The notes below the pieces were generated by a model. That model was not told the origin of the DNA. It was given only the letters and a program-made list of their open reading frames with translations, and ran no database searches. From Planctomycetia bacterium (GTDB lineage Bacteria; Planctomycetota; Phycisphaerae; Phycisphaerales; SM1A02): a stretch of DNA of 7,039 nt. Below are positions 6,796 to 7,039 of the stretch, one piece after another; positions within the stretch are counted from its first letter, which is position 1, and the number at the start of each line of letters is the position of its first letter. The DNA lies in NCBI GenBank assembly GCA_005798965.1, contig SYIB01000227.1, positions 1-7,039 on the forward strand, read 5' to 3'. Both the position numbers and the translations under genes were made by a program.

Positions 6796-7039
6796 TCACC
6801 CCCACACCCGTTGGTACGCACCATCGGGGTCGTAGCGGTCGGCCTGCGCGCGCACGTTGAAGGTGCGATTGCGCGGGTCGTTGCCGACGCCGGCCACATA
6901 CTGCCAGTTGCCCCAGTTGGGGCCGACGTCGTAATCGAGCAGCTGGCTCTCGAACCACCACGCGCCCCAGCGCCAGTCCACGCCGGCGGTCTTCGTCAGC
7001 CAGCTCGCCACGTTCTGCCGACCGCGGTTGGACATCCAC
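6796..7039 (-). CDS. Cryptochrome DASH / photolyase-family flavoprotein, C-terminal end (5' part beyond right edge)
   Basis: The last 80 complete codons plus stop of a gene entering from the right edge. The family as known binds FAD and, in DASH proteins, usually a folate antenna, and repairs cyclobutane pyrimidine dimers in single-stranded or looped DNA, with possible signalling roles. The visible segment WMSNRGRQNVASWL followed by DWRWGAWWFESQLLDYDVG and NWGNWQYVAGVGNDPR is diagnostic of the DASH branch. Class I CPD photolyases have HNR-x-R and NNGGWQW at these places. This part belongs to the FAD-binding helical domain and includes the Trp of NWGNWQ that lines the flavin site. The protein ends at YDPDGAYQRVWG without the extra tail (WLPEL...) of many cyanobacterial and plant members. 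I see no frameshift that would restore one. The methionine inside the fragment (7035-7033) is internal, not the start. Confidence 0.9.
   Translation of the reverse strand, partial: WMSNRGRQNVASWLTKTAGVDWRWGAWWFESQLLDYDVGPNWGNWQYVAGVGNDPRNRTFNVRAQADRYDPDGAYQRVWG

Overview
The window is GC-rich bacterial DNA, densely coding, and most likely from the planctomycete order Phycisphaerales. The main clue is the secreted protease. Its dockerin type I repeats have the Cys-flanked 'D-x-D/N-x-x-G-x-V-D-G-T-D-L ... A-W-G-x-C' form that is very common in Phycisphaerales exoproteins. Start codons also generally lack a Shine-Dalgarno sequence, which fits. The organism assignment is inference, because no rRNA or other marker gene is present.

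Left part (1-3045, minus strand): an L-rhamnose catabolic operon, read right to left as rhaI (L-rhamnose isomerase), rhaB (rhamnulokinase) and rhaD (N-terminal part of a bifunctional rhamnulose-1-phosphate aldolase/dehydrogenase that runs off the left edge). rhaI and rhaB overlap by an ATGA junction, and rhaB and rhaD are 25 nt apart. Together they take L-rhamnose to L-rhamnulose, then L-rhamnulose-1-phosphate, then dihydroxyacetone phosphate plus L-lactaldehyde. The fused dehydrogenase domain, expected beyond the window, would oxidise the aldehyde.

Middle (3046-3915): a 204-bp gap upstream of rhaI that should hold the operon promoter, a minus-strand cupin_5 (DUF985) gene of unknown function (3250-3708), and a 207-bp divergent gap. 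That second gap contains a strong imperfect inverted repeat (3788-3844).

Right part (3916-6750, plus strand): one large gene for a secreted subtilisin-family (S8) protease. It has a signal peptide, an I9-like propeptide, a complete Asp/His/Asn/Ser catalytic set, a beta-rich middle region, an internal pair of dockerin repeats and a ~310-residue C-terminal region I do not recognise. It converges, with a 45-nt gap, on the 3' end of a cryptochrome-DASH/photolyase gene (6796-7039, minus strand) whose 5' part lies outside the window.

I found no mobile elements, CRISPR arrays, tRNA or rRNA genes, and no convincing defence or otherwise novel multi-gene system. The points most worth a second look are the unassigned C-terminal region of the protease with its internal dockerin, and the intergenic inverted repeat. 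The many long ORFs antisense to these genes are explained by high GC content.
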